Positions 6,223-13,803 of a DNA stretch of 34,584 bases are shown here, piece after piece. Below the pieces are notes generated by a model that made no database searches, was not told the DNA's origin, and saw nothing but the letters and a program-made list of their open reading frames with translations. The stretch covers positions 1-34,584 of the forward strand of contig JAUVXM010000022.1 in the NCBI GenBank assembly GCA_030603565.1, given 5' to 3'. Made by a program: the position numbers and the translations under genes. The stretch is from Candidatus Aminicenantota bacterium. GTDB taxonomy: Bacteria; Acidobacteriota; Aminicenantia; Aminicenantales; Aminicenantaceae. Numbering within the stretch: the stretch's first letter is position 1; each line of letters begins with the position of its first letter.

Positions 6223-6987
6223 TTGAAAAAAAACCAGGACTTTACATCTCTCATCCCAGCCCTCCTTTATGCCAAAAAAATCGCTGTTCTAACTGGTTCC
6301 GGGATATCGGCAGAATCAGGGATACCCACATTCCGGGGAAAGGACGGCCTCTGGAAAAACTTCAGGCCACATGAGCTTGCCACTCCGGCTGCATTCAGCC
6401 AAAATCCCAAATTGGTCTGGGAATGGTATGACTGGCGCCGGGGGATCATAGCTGACAAAAAGCCCAACCAAGGGCACAAAGTTTTGGTAGAATGGGAAGC
6501 CCATTTCCCCTCATTTGCCATAATCACTCAGAACATCGATGGGTTTCATCAAAAAGCCGGCTCCCGGAATGTGCTGGAACTGCACGGTAATATCTGGAAA
6601 GCAAGATGCACTAAAGAAGGGACAATTCTAGAGATTTGCGATACTCCTCTCAAAGCAATTCCCCTAGTATGCCCTGATTGCCGGGCACTTTTAAGGCCTC
6701 ATGTAGTCTGGTTTGGGGAATCCCTTGATTCAGATACACTGCAAAAAGCCTTCTCCCTAAGCTCAGACTGTGATTTGATGTTTGTAATAGGTACTTCAGC
6801 AGAAGTCCAGCCGGCAGCTTCTCTGCCTCTCACAGCTGTAGAAAGCGGAGCAAAAGTTGTGGAAATCAACCCGGATGTCACATCCCTTTCATCCTTTGTA
6901 GATTTTTCTTTCCGGGGTAAAGCCGGTGAAATTTTGCCGCAAATAAACGCAAGGCTTAAACAAGCAATCTCTAAAAGGAATAATTAA
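6223..6987 (+). CDS. Sir2-family NAD-dependent protein deacylase (class III type)
   Basis: The 254-residue sirtuin removes acyl groups from lysines using NAD+. It shows GSGISAESGIPTFR (25-38) for NAD binding, TQNIDG (102-107), the catalytic His 121 in ELHGN, and VVWFGE. WYDWRR contains Tyr 69 and Arg 72 spaced i, i+3 as in SIRT5 and CobB. That pair recognises succinyl or malonyl groups, so desuccinylase activity is plausible. The zinc site is unusual: CPDC (150-153) is present, but the first pair is C129 and C139, ten apart rather than the usual two to four. TTG 6223 is the start, with AGGA seven bases before it. The gene ends 2 bases before larC, implying one transcript. Confidence 0.88.
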   Translation: MKKNQDFTSLIPALLYAKKIAVLTGSGISAESGIPTFRGKDGLWKNFRPHELATPAAFSQNPKLVWEWYDWRRGIIADKKPNQGHKVLVEWEAHFPSFAIITQNIDGFHQKAGSRNVLELHGNIWKARCTKEGTILEICDTPLKAIPLVCPDCRALLRPHVVWFGESLDSDTLQKAFSLSSDCDLMFVIGTSAEVQPAASLPLTAVESGAKVVEINPDVTSLSSFVDFSFRGKAGEILPQINARLKQAISKRNN

Positions 6988-6989
6988 AA

Positions 6990-8165
6990 ATGAACTATAT
7001 ATATGTTGATGGCTCGGCCGGAATCAGCGGGGATATGATGCTTGGTGCTTTACTCGACCTGGGAGCAGATGTATCCGTATTTAAAGAAAAAATGGGCACT
7101 CTGGGTCTTCCTGTAAAAATCTCAGTCAAAGAAACTAAAAGATCCTCTCTGCGTGCATTAAAAGCAGATGTTGAAGTCCGGAGAAAAGAAAAGCTCAATA
7201 GAAAATGGAGCGATATTGAAGCCCTGATAAAAAAGAGTGTTTTTTCCCAGGATGTAAAAGAGAATTCCCTTAAGATTTTTAAAACATTATTTATAGCAGA
7301 ATCCAAAGTCCACGGATATTCATTCCAGGAGTGTCATCTGCATGAAGCCGGAGCAGATGATGCGATCATAGACATAGTCGGCACCTGTTTCCTGATTGAA
7401 AACCTGAAGATCAGCGATATTTTTTCATCTCCTCTGAATGTAGGAGCAGGCAGTGTTAATACTTCCCATGGAATCCTGCCTGTACCCCCCCCGGCTGTAG
7501 CAGAAATCTTAAGCAGCATCCCGGTTTATTCTGCCGGGGTAAAAGAAGAATTAACAACTCCAACAGGAGCAGCTATAATCTCAACTATGGCAAGAAAGTT
7601 CCTCTCTTTCCCTGAGCTTCGCTATAAAAAAATTGGCTGCGGGGCCGGAGGACGAGATTTCCCTGGTTTTCCCAATATCATGAGACTTTTTTATGGTGAA
7701 AGTAAAAGTTTCAGCTCAGAAAAAAAACTATTCCAGATCGAGACCAATATTGATGACGCTAATCCTCAAATTCTTGCTTTTTTCCTGGAGAAGGCTTTTG
7801 AAATGGGAGCTCTGGATGTATTTTTTACTCCCATTATCATGAAAAAAAACCGCTTAGCAACAAAAATAACGATCCTGGCAACTTTTGAGAAAATGAATAC
7901 GCTTGTCCAGGCAGTCTTTGCAGAAACAACCTCGATCGGAGTCCGTTATTTCCCGGTCGAACGCAGGATACTCGAACGCAGCATAAAAAAAATAAAAGTT
8001 CTGGGAGAAGAATTAGACGTTAAAGTTTCCCTGCTTAAGGGCAAAGAAGTGAATATCCAGCCTGAATTTTCCGTATGCCGGAAGATAGCTGAAAAAAAAC
8101 AGGTTCCAGTAAAAAAAATCATAGAACTTGCCATAAACGAGTATAATAAAATAAGGAAAAACTAA
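6990..8165 (+). CDS. larC: LarC-type nickel insertion protein for the nickel-pincer cofactor
   Basis: LarC inserts nickel into the pyridinium-bisthiocarboxylate mononucleotide precursor in a CTP-dependent reaction, giving the nickel-pincer cofactor of lactate racemase and related LarA epimerases. The 391-residue protein has the family opening [20 protein letters not shown], the motif [16 protein letters not shown] (116-131), [18 protein letters not shown] and [10 protein letters not shown]. In Lactobacillus the gene is split and joined by a frameshift; here it is a single continuous frame. LarA, LarB and LarE partners are not in this window. It starts 2 bases after sir2 and is followed after 17 bases by folE. 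The link to the other operon members is not obvious. Confidence 0.88.
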   Translation: MNYIYVDGSAGISGDMMLGALLDLGADVSVFKEKMGTLGLPVKISVKETKRSSLRALKADVEVRRKEKLNRKWSDIEALIKKSVFSQDVKENSLKIFKTLFIAESKVHGYSFQECHLHEAGADDAIIDIVGTCFLIENLKISDIFSSPLNVGAGSVNTSHGILPVPPPAVAEILSSIPVYSAGVKEELTTPTGAAIISTMARKFLSFPELRYKKIGCGAGGRDFPGFPNIMRLFYGESKSFSSEKKLFQIETNIDDANPQILAFFLEKAFEMGALDVFFTPIIMKKNRLATKITILATFEKMNTLVQAVFAETTSIGVRYFPVERRILERSIKKIKVLGEELDVKVSLLKGKEVNIQPEFSVCRKIAEKKQVPVKKIIELAINEYNKIRKN

Positions 8166-8182
8166 AGAGAGGTGAGAATCAA

Positions 8183-8764
8183 GTGGATAAAAAGAAGATC
8201 GAAAAAGGAGTCAAACTTATCCTAGAGGGAATAGAAGAAGACACTCAAAGACCAGGCATACAAAAAACCCCGGCCAGAGTCGCGGCTATGTGTGAAGAAA
8301 TTCTGGGCGGCATAAAGGAAAATCCAGCCGAATTTCTCCAGCCGATTAAAGGAGAAAAACACGACGAGATGGTCTTGATCAAAAATATTCCTCTCTACTC
8401 TATGTGCGAGCACCATTTACTTCCATTTGCCGGAGTGGCCCATATTGCATATATCCCAAAAGGAGGCCGAATCGTAGGCCTAAGCAAGCTAGCCCGGGTA
8501 GTTGAGACTTTTACCCGCAGGTTGCAGGTCCAGGAAAGGCTCACTAAGGAAATCGCTGACCTGATAAATGAAACATTAAAACCTTTGGGTGTCATGGTCG
8601 TTATCGAGGCCGAACATATGTGTATGTCAATGCGAGGAGTTAAAAAACCCAGGAGCCTGACAGTAACTTCCGCTGTCAGAGGATCTTTTCGAACCCATGA
8701 CGCAACCCGGGCTGAAGCTATGACCTTAATAAGAGGAGGATTATCCGGTGGCAGAGAAGTCTAA
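8183..8764 (+). CDS. folE: GTP cyclohydrolase I
   Basis: FolE converts GTP to dihydroneopterin triphosphate, the first step of tetrahydrofolate and tetrahydrobiopterin synthesis and a source of queuosine precursors. The 193-residue protein carries all three zinc ligands: C75 and H78 in [10 protein letters not shown], and C147 in [10 protein letters not shown]. The substrate-binding stretch [20 protein letters not shown] is intact. It is the zinc-dependent type IA enzyme. GTG 8183 is the start, with AGAGAGGTGAG upstream. The 3' end overlaps the metG start by 17 bases, which suggests translational coupling. Length is normal for the family. Confidence 0.95.
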   Translation: MDKKKIEKGVKLILEGIEEDTQRPGIQKTPARVAAMCEEILGGIKENPAEFLQPIKGEKHDEMVLIKNIPLYSMCEHHLLPFAGVAHIAYIPKGGRIVGLSKLARVVETFTRRLQVQERLTKEIADLINETLKPLGVMVVIEAEHMCMSMRGVKKPRSLTVTSAVRGSFRTHDATRAEAMTLIRGGLSGGREV

Positions 8765-10658
8765 GAATAGATTCTATATCACAACCCCGATTTATTATGT
8801 AAATGATATACCTCATATCGGCCATGCTTATACAACTATTATTGCTGATGCCATAAGCCGCTATAAAAAACTTAGCGGGAATGAGGTATTTTTTCTCACA
8901 GGAACTGACGAACATGGACAAAAAATCGAAAAGCGGGCAGAAGCAAAAGGAATAAAACCGATTGAACTCGCAGACCAGGTAGTAGGAAGGTTTAAGGACC
9001 TATGGAAGGCTTTAAATATCTCCTATGATTATTTTATCCGGACAACTCAATCTTCCCACGAGAAAGGAGTGCAGAAAATATTTCATAAATTGAAGACTAA
9101 GGGAGATATATATAAAGGCATTTATGAAGGGTATTATTGTGTATCCTGTGAAAACTTTATTTCCGATGATATCCCTCTGGAAAAGGAAGGTAACAAGATT
9201 TGTCCGGATTGTGGAGAGCAGGCTGGAAAAGTATCTGAAGAATGCTACTTTTTCAAACTTTCCGCCTATCAGAAACCCCTGCTCGATCTTTATAAAAAAA
9301 ATCCACACTTTATCCGGCCAAAAAGCCGCATGAACGAAATTAAAAGTTTCGTGGAACAAGGGCTTAAAGACTTAAGTATAACACGCACTACTGTAAAGTG
9401 GGGTATTCCGGTACCAGACGATCCTGATCATTCAATATATGTCTGGTTCGACGCCTTACACAACTACTTAACGGGAATCGGCTATGACTGGAACCCTGAG
9501 CTATATAATAATTTCTGGCCTCCGGATGTCCACCTTATTGGTAAAGATATTCTCCGCTTCCACGCAGTATTCTGGCCGGCCTTTCTTATGGCAGGCGGCT
9601 TTCCTCTGCCCAGGACAGTATTCGGTCATGGTTGGTGGCTCAAAGACAAAACAAAGATGTCAAAATCCAAAGGAAACGTATTGGACCCTCATGTTATTCT
9701 TAATACTTTTGGCACTGATCCTCTCAGATATTTTCTTCTGCGGGAAATCCCCATCGGCTTGGACGGAAATTTCTCTCATGAAGGCTTTATTCACCGGGTG
9801 AATTCCGACTTGGCAAATGACCTGGGTAATCTAGTTCAGCGCACTCTTACTATGATCCACAAATATTTTTCTGGAAAGATCATAGAAATGGATGAGAAAA
9901 ACGAGACCGATAACAAACTCAAAGCAGAGTTTGTCACCTGCAAAGATAAAGTATTCGCCTGTTATGAGGAATTTGCTATAAACAAAGCCCTGGAAGAAAC
10001 ATGGGTATATATTAACTTAGTCAATAAATACCTGGCAGACAACGAGCCCTGGAAGCTGGCTAAAGCTGAATCAAAAAAGAAGCGGCTGGCCCGCATTCTC
10101 TTTCAGGCTGCAGCCGCAATTAGGACGATCGCATATTTTATTTATCCGGTCATGCCTGAATCAGCAGATAAAATATGGGCCCTATTGGGAGAAGATAAAT
10201 CTATTTCAGATCAATCCTTTGCTGAGCTTGAATTTGAGGATTTTAAGCCTGGCCAAAATATACAGAGAACTAAGCCTCTGTTCCCCAGGATCGAGCTTAA
10301 AGATTTTCTTAAAGAAGAGGAGAAAAAAATGGACTACCTTACATTTGACGAATTTAAAAAGATGGACCTAAGAGTAGGAGAGATCATAAAGGCTGAAAAA
10401 GTGGAGGGCACCAAAAAACTTATTAAAATGGAAGTTGATATAGGGGGTGAAACCTGCCGGATGATCTCAGGAATCGCTGACACCTATGAAGCTAATGACC
10501 TGGTAGGGAAAAAACCAATTGTCATAGTCAACCTAAAACCAGCCGTTATCCGCGGTATTGAATCTCAGGCCATGTTGTTGGCAGCGGAAATGAAAGACGG
10601 AAGCGCTATTGTCCCGTTTTTCGGAGATGATGTACCTACGGGCTCAAAGGTGAAATAG
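8748..10658 (+). CDS. metG: Methionyl-tRNA synthetase with C-terminal tRNA-binding domain
   Basis: The 636-residue class I synthetase charges tRNA-Met. The catalytic domain has HIGH at 23-26 and KMSKS at 303-307. One zinc knuckle is formed by C131, C134, C152 and C155 in the connective insert. The anticodon-binding helical domain follows (about 350-520). The last hundred residues, from about 533 ([17 protein letters not shown] onward), form an Arc1p/EMAPII-like OB fold that binds tRNA and dimerises in bacterial MetG. GTG 8748 has AGGAGG eight bases upstream, inside the end of folE. It is the last gene of the sir2 operon. Confidence 0.96.
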   Translation: MAEKSKNRFYITTPIYYVNDIPHIGHAYTTIIADAISRYKKLSGNEVFFLTGTDEHGQKIEKRAEAKGIKPIELADQVVGRFKDLWKALNISYDYFIRTTQSSHEKGVQKIFHKLKTKGDIYKGIYEGYYCVSCENFISDDIPLEKEGNKICPDCGEQAGKVSEECYFFKLSAYQKPLLDLYKKNPHFIRPKSRMNEIKSFVEQGLKDLSITRTTVKWGIPVPDDPDHSIYVWFDALHNYLTGIGYDWNPELYNNFWPPDVHLIGKDILRFHAVFWPAFLMAGGFPLPRTVFGHGWWLKDKTKMSKSKGNVLDPHVILNTFGTDPLRYFLLREIPIGLDGNFSHEGFIHRVNSDLANDLGNLVQRTLTMIHKYFSGKIIEMDEKNETDNKLKAEFVTCKDKVFACYEEFAINKALEETWVYINLVNKYLADNEPWKLAKAESKKKRLARILFQAAAAIRTIAYFIYPVMPESADKIWALLGEDKSISDQSFAELEFEDFKPGQNIQRTKPLFPRIELKDFLKEEEKKMDYLTFDEFKKMDLRVGEIIKAEKVEGTKKLIKMEVDIGGETCRMISGIADTYEANDLVGKKPIVIVNLKPAVIRGIESQAMLLAAEMKDGSAIVPFFGDDVPTGSKVK

Positions 10659-10942
10659 ACTTATTCTAGGGAAAATTAATTGTTAAATTGCTAGATTGCT
10701 TCATTGTTAAGAATACGGACATACTGACATAAAGAAAATAATTCATAGTTATTCGTGGTTATTTGCAGGCTAACGCCTGCGTAATTCATTGCTTTTAAAA
10801 CTATTAATAACATGGGCGCTAGCCCAGTAATTACAATTAATAACGCAAGCTTTGCTTGCAAATAACTTAGAATTTTAATGCTTCTTTTCCTGAAGTCTTT
10901 GTTTTTCCTGGTTTTTCTGGTTTCCCTTAATTTTCCTGAAGT
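10659..10942. repeat. Non-coding gap between metG and tsaC-like gene: short tandem repeats and three small palindromes
   Basis: No gene is visible in these 284 bases. The gap holds degenerate 8-mers TAAATTGC/TAGATTGC/TTCATTGT (10684-10707) and 10-mers ATTCATAGTT/ATTCGTGGTT/ATTTGCAGGC (10741-10770). Three small hairpins follow: GCAGGC-TAAC-GCCTGC (10765-10780), TGGGC-GCTA-GCCCA (10813-10826) and GCAAGC-TTT-GCTTGC (10845-10859). The stretch ends with repeated TTTTCCTG words near the tsaC stop. None of the hairpins is followed by a T-run, so none is a convincing terminator. The flanking genes converge here. Confidence 0.6.
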
Positions 10943-11581
10943 TTAGGGTAGATATTTTTTAAGTTCTGAAGCAGGCACAGCCCCAGCTCTTAATATTTTA
11001 GGATTATCTGTGCTGAGATCGATCACTGAAGAGGGGAATTTCCCCGGAGTCTTGCCTCCATTTATTATCAGTTCGACTTTTCCATCAAATTTACTTATTA
11101 CCCTATCCGGATCACTTATCTCTTTCTGCCCAGATACGTTAGCACTCGTTGCAATTAAAGGAAAACCGGCGCACTTGACCAAAGCTCTCAACCAGGGATG
11201 AGAAGGAAGGCGAACCCCAACTGTATTGCCTGCTCCCAGCAGCTCCTGCGGTATTTGCGGCGTTGCTTTGAAGATAATCGTTAACGGTCCCGGCCAAAAA
11301 TCAGCGGCCAAGGCCGGAAAAAGAGGAGGTATCTCAGCAGCAATACTTCTCAGCATGCCAATATCTGAAATCACAACCGACATAGGTTTAACACCATCTC
11401 TTTTTTTCAGGCCGTATATCTGTTTAACAGCACTCCTGAAAAAACAGCCGGCGCCCAGACCATAATAAGTCTCTGTAGGGTAGACAACTATACCTTCTTT
11501 TTTGAGAATTTTACAGGCCACCCCAAGTTTATCTTCTTCAATTTCTTCCGGATTAATATTAATTATCTTTGTTTTCAACAT
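10943..11581 (-). CDS. YrdC/TsaC-type L-threonylcarbamoyladenylate synthase
   Basis: The 212-residue protein consists of a YrdC domain only, without the C-terminal Sua5 extension. This family makes threonylcarbamoyl-AMP from threonine, bicarbonate and ATP for the universal t6A37 tRNA modification. Visible motifs are YPTETYYGLGAG (34-45), GLKKRDGVKPMSV (57-69), WPGPLTIIF, VGVRLP, ATSANVSG (144-151) and PSSVIDLS. The KKRDG stretch replaces the more common KxRP. The paralogue YciO has a similar fold, so TsaC versus YciO cannot be settled from motifs alone. It converges with metG and diverges from the outer-membrane gene at 11740. The start ATG 11581 follows AGCAGGGTT. Confidence 0.85.
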   Translation of the reverse strand: MLKTKIININPEEIEEDKLGVACKILKKEGIVVYPTETYYGLGAGCFFRSAVKQIYGLKKRDGVKPMSVVISDIGMLRSIAAEIPPLFPALAADFWPGPLTIIFKATPQIPQELLGAGNTVGVRLPSHPWLRALVKCAGFPLIATSANVSGQKEISDPDRVISKFDGKVELIINGGKTPGKFPSSVIDLSTDNPKILRAGAVPASELKKYLP

Positions 11582-11631
11582 AACCCTGCTATTTTACCAT
11601 AATCCAGGATACTATGTTGAAAAAAGGACAA

Positions 11632-11660
11632 TTGACCTTTTTCCTGAACAATATTATTAT
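11632..11660 (+). promoter_or_regulatory. Possible sigma-70 promoter upstream of the beta-barrel gene
   Basis: TTGACC (11632-11637), a 17-base spacer and TATTAT (11655-11660) would direct a transcript starting near 11667 toward the gene at 11740. It lies upstream of the sigma-54 site and could provide basal expression. Confidence 0.5.
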
Positions 11661-11690
11661 AGTATTTCCTCTGGAAATAGCTTTTTGTAT

Positions 11691-11707
11691 TTGGCACACT
11701 TTTTGCA
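11691..11707 (+). promoter_or_regulatory. Sigma-54 (-24/-12) promoter of the beta-barrel gene
   Basis: TTGGCACACTTTTTGCA matches the sigma-54 consensus, with TGGCAC, five bases and TTGCA. The diagnostic GG and GC are exactly 10 bases apart. The start site would be near 11718, 22 nt before ATG 11740, leaving room for the GAAGGAG ribosome binding site. I see no clear activator-binding site upstream; the gene for the required enhancer-binding protein is not in this window. Confidence 0.75.
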
Positions 11708-11739
11708 ATACATGTAATTGAAGGTTGAAGGAGAAAAAA

Positions 11740-12498
11740 ATGAAAAAATATTTAATTATCTTTTTTACGCTTATGTTTATGCTTACAGGTCTGGCATTTT
11801 CAGACATCGTCTCATTCCGCGTAGGATATTTTATCCCCCGGGCTCAAAGCGACCTGTGGGATATTGAATTTGAAAATATGGACTTTACAAAGTCAACTTT
11901 TCAAAACTCCAGCTTCAGTTTTGCCTATGAATATTTCCTTACTAATGAAATCAGTTTTCAGTTTAGTGTAGACGGATATAACAAGAAAAAAGTCGGCACA
12001 TATCTTGACTATGTAGGATACAGTGATTATGACGGAGACTGGGCCTACCCTGATATACCTGATTTTGAAAGAGACTTCTATCCCAGCCATGTATTTTCCG
12101 TATCCAACACTCCTGTACAGGTATCTTTAAAACTAACCCCTATGGGAAGAAGCGGCAAGATCATTCCCTATGTAGGAGGCGGAGCAGGAATGTATATTTG
12201 GACAGTTACAATGCAGGGAGATATGATCTTTTTCAAGGAGGGAGTGTGGGATAGTGATAACGAAGTTTGGAAATATCCGATATATCAAGTTGACGCCAGA
12301 GAAGAAAGTAAAATTTCTTTTGGATTCCATGCTTTTGGCGGATTTATGGTTCCTTTAGCCAATCGCATCAGTATTGAAGCAGAATTCAAATACAATATTG
12401 CTAAAGGGAGTTTTTCAGCAGACCAAGGATTCGAAGGTTTTGAAAATTTTGATCTAACCGGATATCAGATTTCCATCGGACTAAATTACTGGTTCTAA
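11740..12498 (+). CDS. Outer-membrane beta-barrel protein, unrecognised subfamily
   Basis: From ATG 11740 the protein has 252 residues. A signal peptide (MKKYLIIFFTLMFMLTGLAFS) is followed by alternating polar and aromatic strands such as SFSFAYEYFL, PVQVSLKLTP, IIPYVGGGAGMYIW, GFHAFGGFM and ISIEAEFKYN. It ends in GLNYWF, the C-terminal aromatic signature recognised by the BAM machinery. The pattern resembles small OmpW/OmpA-like eight-stranded barrels, but I cannot name a subfamily or cargo. A TTG in the same frame at 11725 would place the Shine-Dalgarno inside the gene, so ATG 11740 with GAAGGAG is the start. It is a single-gene unit with a sigma-54 promoter, which suggests condition-dependent expression. 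Confidence 0.8.
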   Translation: MKKYLIIFFTLMFMLTGLAFSDIVSFRVGYFIPRAQSDLWDIEFENMDFTKSTFQNSSFSFAYEYFLTNEISFQFSVDGYNKKKVGTYLDYVGYSDYDGDWAYPDIPDFERDFYPSHVFSVSNTPVQVSLKLTPMGRSGKIIPYVGGGAGMYIWTVTMQGDMIFFKEGVWDSDNEVWKYPIYQVDAREESKISFGFHAFGGFMVPLANRISIEAEFKYNIAKGSFSADQGFEGFENFDLTGYQISIGLNYWF

Positions 12499-12680
12499 GA
12501 AAACCAGTTTACTGCCATTTGTCATTTTTTACTTTTTAAAGGGTTAAACAATGAAGCAATGAAACAATTATTCTTTAACGTCCGGGTAAATTAAAATAAC
12601 TATAAATAACTATTAATAACCACGAATATCTATGTATTACTCTGGCTTTTCTGTCATTTACCATTTTCTATTTACTGTCT
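12499..12680. repeat. Gap filled with degenerate 7-, 8- and 10-mer tandem repeats
   Basis: The 182 bases between two converging genes are almost entirely short tandem repeats. They are 7-mers ATTTGTC/ATTTTTT/ACTTTTT (12517-12537), 8-mers ACAATGAA/GCAATGAA/ACAATTAT (12548-12571), 10-mers ATAACTATAA/ATAACTATTA/ATAACCACGA/ATATCTATGT (12596-12635), and 7-mers ATTTACC/ATTTTCT/ATTTACT (12656-12676). The 10-mers are the reverse complement of those at 10741-10760. Confidence 0.7.
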
Positions 12681-13196
12681 TCAGAATGAATCATATGAAA
12701 TAATCTCTGCTAGAGGCTTCCTCCCCCGGTCACGTGGCTCTTCATCCGGATAACCCAAGGGAGTTAAAGCCAACACCTTTACCTTATCCGGAATATTCAG
12801 AATCGGCTTGACTTTCTCTTCTTCAAAAGCTCCTATCCAACAGGTTCCCAGGCCCTCTTCCCGAGCTTGAAGCATAAGGTGGTCTAAGGCACAGGTCAGA
12901 TCAATTGACCAGGACTGCATATAATTCCCCTGGTTTTGATAACTTTGTTCAGGGTAAGCGCAGGCAACAATAACAACAGCCGCCTGGGCAATAAATTTCT
13001 GCCCCCTGGAAGCCTCAGCCAATTTTTCTTTTAAAGCCCGGTCTTTTACAATAATAAATTTCCATGGTTGAAAATTCTTGCCTGAAGGAGCCCGGCGAGC
13101 AGCTTCTATCACCCGTAGGAACACATCTTCAGGAATAGGAGTTTGCTTATATTTGCGGGTGCTGCGGCGGGTCTTAATAATATCCAGAATACTCAT
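12681..13196 (-). CDS. Nitroreductase-family FMN oxidoreductase
   Basis: The 171-residue protein is a compact nitroreductase-fold flavoprotein that would bind FMN and use NAD(P)H. Visible motifs are RRSTRKY (10-16) for the FMN phosphate, RRAPSGKNFQPWKFIIV (34-50), a central GLGTCWIGAF and the C-terminal LGYPDEEPRDRGR. The physiological substrate cannot be told from sequence. The short length and the Cys in GTCWIG are common in nitroreductases of anaerobes. The start ATG 13196 sits only 3 bases from the end of a repeat element, and no ribosome binding site is visible. Translation may depend on sequences from the element. It converges with the barrel gene. Confidence 0.88.
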   Translation of the reverse strand: MSILDIIKTRRSTRKYKQTPIPEDVFLRVIEAARRAPSGKNFQPWKFIIVKDRALKEKLAEASRGQKFIAQAAVVIVACAYPEQSYQNQGNYMQSWSIDLTCALDHLMLQAREEGLGTCWIGAFEEEKVKPILNIPDKVKVLALTPLGYPDEEPRDRGRKPLAEIISYDSF

Positions 13197-13199
13197 TAA

Positions 13200-13425
13200 C
13201 TTGAACTATTCATAAAAGATGAAATTCGGGTGTGGCTTGTGCTCGCTTCAGCCACATCAGAATTTCATAATAAGCAAATCTTTTAACATAACATCTCACA
13301 TTTTACAATTCACATTTCACGGTTTTTCCCATTTACCATTTTCCATTAACTATTTTCTGCCTTTACCACAGCTTCATCCCCTGCGCCTCGTATCTGCAGC
13401 AACCTCGACCCGTGAATAATCCAAG
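13200..13425. repeat. Modular inverted-end repeat element, copy 3a, with truncated hairpin module
   Basis: Ends are CTTGAACTATTCA (13200-13212) and TGAATAATCCAAG (13413-13425). The left part forms a hairpin: ATGAAATTC (13219-13227) and TGTGGC (13231-13236) pair with GCCACA (13251-13256) and GAATTTCAT (13260-13268). The right part is half of the 98-nt module on the minus strand (13365-13412). Its second arm is absent and replaced by 7-mer repeats CATCTCA/CATTTTA/CAATTCA/CATTTCA (13292-13319) and ATTTACC/ATTTTCC/ATTAACT/ATTTTCT (13331-13358). Confidence 0.7.
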
Positions 13426-13429
13426 TTCT

Positions 13430-13573
13430 CTTGAACAATTCATAAAAAATGTCAATAATTATGATAAATCTTCTAATCAACATTTTATACTAATTCCTGC
13501 GGATAAACAATCACTCAGTTCGTTTTCGATAAAATTTCTATTAATAATCGACTTTTTTTATGAATAGCTCAGG
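13430..13573. repeat. Inverted-end AT-rich repeat, copy 3b (144 bp)
   Basis: Ends are CTTGAACAATTCA (13430-13442) and TGAATAGCTCAGG (13561-13573). The interior is the AT-rich module without a 98-nt hairpin module. AAAAATGTCAATAAT near the left pairs imperfectly with ATTAATAATCGACTTTTTT near the right. It is homologous to 3598-3715 and 15638-15732, sharing CATTTTATAC- and TCGTTTTCGATAAAA-like words. Only TTCT separates it from copy 3a, so the two lie in tandem. Confidence 0.7.
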
Positions 13574-13754
13574 TAAAGAGCTGGGATGGATACTGGTAAA
13601 TCCCGGAGAAAGCCATCCGGAACAACGCGGGCATGGTTCCTCGAGAGAATCTCGAGGAGAGCGTTGTGAGGACAGGAAGGGATTTCCCCGCCGGGGGAAA
13701 TCCCTGTCTTTCGCAGGGACTTACCTGTGTCCATGCCAGGGTGAATCATCCAAG
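13574..13754. repeat. GC-rich cluster of perfect hairpins ending in the same inverted end
   Basis: This segment is visibly richer in G and C than its surroundings and contains nested inverted repeats. Pairs are GGATGG (13584-13589) with CCATCC (13613-13618), ACAACGC (13622-13628) with GCGTTGT (13661-13667), CCTCGAGA (13639-13646) with TCTCGAGG (13650-13657), GGGATTTCCCC (13679-13689) with GGGGAAATCCC (13694-13704), GGCATGG (13630-13636) with CCATGCC (13731-13737), and CAGGTAA (13570-13576) with TTACCTG (13721-13727). The right end TGAATCATCCAAG (13742-13754) belongs to the element family. After it come 7-mers ATTTACC/ATTCTCT/ATTTAGC (13761-13781), and nothing else is seen before 13804. Confidence 0.65.
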
Positions 13755-13803
13755 TTCTCCATTTACCATTCTCTATTTAGCAGGCTTTAGGAATTGTATA
13801 GGC

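Noticed and set aside
10659-10942. Terminator or riboswitch after metG
   Set aside because: The small hairpins are not followed by T-runs, and no conserved riboswitch core was recognised.
13560-13790. Reading frame of 76 codons (MNSSGKELG...)
   Set aside because: It starts in the element end and runs through the hairpin cluster; the palindromes explain the open frame. The similar opening at 6150 arises from the same end sequence.
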